Origin: Clostridia bacterium
Lineage (GTDB): Bacteria; Bacillota_A; Clostridia; Christensenellales; Aristaeellaceae
Assembly: GCA_017517815.1 (NCBI GenBank)
Contig: JAFWYA010000024.1
Coordinates: 1-38,844, forward strand
Reading direction: 5' to 3'
DNA: 38,844 bases
The position numbers and the translations under genes are program-made. A model generated the notes under the pieces. That model saw only the letters and a list, made by a program, of their open reading frames with translations. It did not search any database and was not told where the DNA came from. Positions within the stretch are counted from its first letter, which is position 1. Each line of letters begins with the position of its first letter. Positions 38,744-38,844 of this stretch are shown here, piece by piece.

Positions 38744-38844
38744 AGCCCCCTACTCTCCCGGGCCGTCTCCAGCCAAGTACGCCGGAAGAACGCGTGTGCC
38801 CTGTGGGCACTTGCCCCGCAGGGGCAAAGTGTTCTGAAGGCGGC
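38744..38844 (-). rRNA. rrf: 5S ribosomal RNA, 3' part, with an unusual hairpin segment
   Basis: On the minus strand, 38780-38751 matches the conserved 3' domain of clostridial 5S rRNA (GTACTTGGCTGG, then AGACGGCCCGGGAGAGTAGG). The 3' end is set near 38744 by the expected helix I strand. Upstream of this, where loop C (GAACACGG, AAGUUAAG) would normally come, lies a three-way structure instead: AGAAC (38835-38831) pairs with GTTCT (38791-38787) and encloses hairpins at 38811-38827 (TTGCCCC with GGGGCAA) and 38796-38810 (GTGCCC with GGGCAC). The 5' part is outside the window. The terminator and orientation fit the end of a 16S-23S-5S operon. Confidence 0.8.

Overview
The window looks like a chromosomal segment of a moderately GC-rich anaerobic member of the Firmicutes (class Clostridia; a gut or rumen lineage such as Christensenellales or Oscillospirales is my best guess). 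The reasons are strong AGGAGG ribosome binding sites, short intrinsic terminators, a T-box riboswitch, a ferredoxin-dependent 2-oxoacid oxidoreductase, an oxygen-sensitive two-subunit serine dehydratase, a GPH sugar symporter with GH2/GH20 glycosidases, and the clostridial-type 3' half of a 5S rRNA at the right edge. No CRISPR array, insertion sequence, prophage or recognisable tRNA was seen.

Layout, left to right. 1-140: tail of an off-window + transcript and two terminators. 149-1985 (-): a split transketolase with a consensus promoter. 1991-5753: an unrecognised membrane protein (-), diverging from a + operon of vWA protein, PP2C phosphatase, Ser/Thr kinase-like protein and a DUF5655-type protein; this is a TerY-P-like phosphosignalling module. 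5789-8676: two esterases and an ATP-grasp ligase under a promoter that carries a palindromic operator. 8679-10616: a GH20-type hexosaminidase. 10616-13551: two small membrane proteins (DUF5058 type and partner) and a membrane-anchored M20 peptidase. 13556-16095 (-): an ABC-2 exporter of ATPase plus two permeases. 16096-21317: a GH2 beta-galactosidase-like enzyme and a GPH symporter (-), with a divergent AraC regulator. 21317-24596: a GNAT acetyltransferase and a membrane-anchored 5'-nucleotidase-type metallophosphatase (-), then a DMT transporter (+).

24689-33312 (+) is the most interesting part. A strong promoter and a full T-box leader precede eight genes: a P-loop ATPase, a 2Fe4S-type ferredoxin subunit (two 4Fe-4S sites), the alpha, beta and gamma subunits of a 2-oxoacid:ferredoxin oxidoreductase, IlvE, a LeuA-like protein that has lost its catalytic motifs, and an 829-residue fusion of a sugar-isomerase-like TIM barrel to an acyl-CoA synthetase. 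T-box control means the operon is expected to turn on when a particular tRNA is uncharged. I therefore infer a biosynthetic direction: branched-chain (or aryl) acid to acyl-CoA, reductive carboxylation to the 2-oxoacid, then transamination to the amino acid. The degenerate LeuA-like protein and the fusion have no obvious role in that textbook route and are candidates for new biochemistry.

33319-34993 (+): sdaAB-sdaAA serine dehydratase behind a promoter that sits inside a large dyad and upstream of an intrinsic terminator. 35030-37570 (-): an ECF sigma factor, a one-pass membrane protein likely to be its anti-sigma factor, and a VanY/DacY-like protein without metal ligands. 37576-38541 (-): a DPM/GtrB-like glycosyltransferase. 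38690-38844 (-): an rRNA operon terminator and the 3' part of a 5S rRNA that carries an unusual two-hairpin segment in place of the expected conserved sequence.
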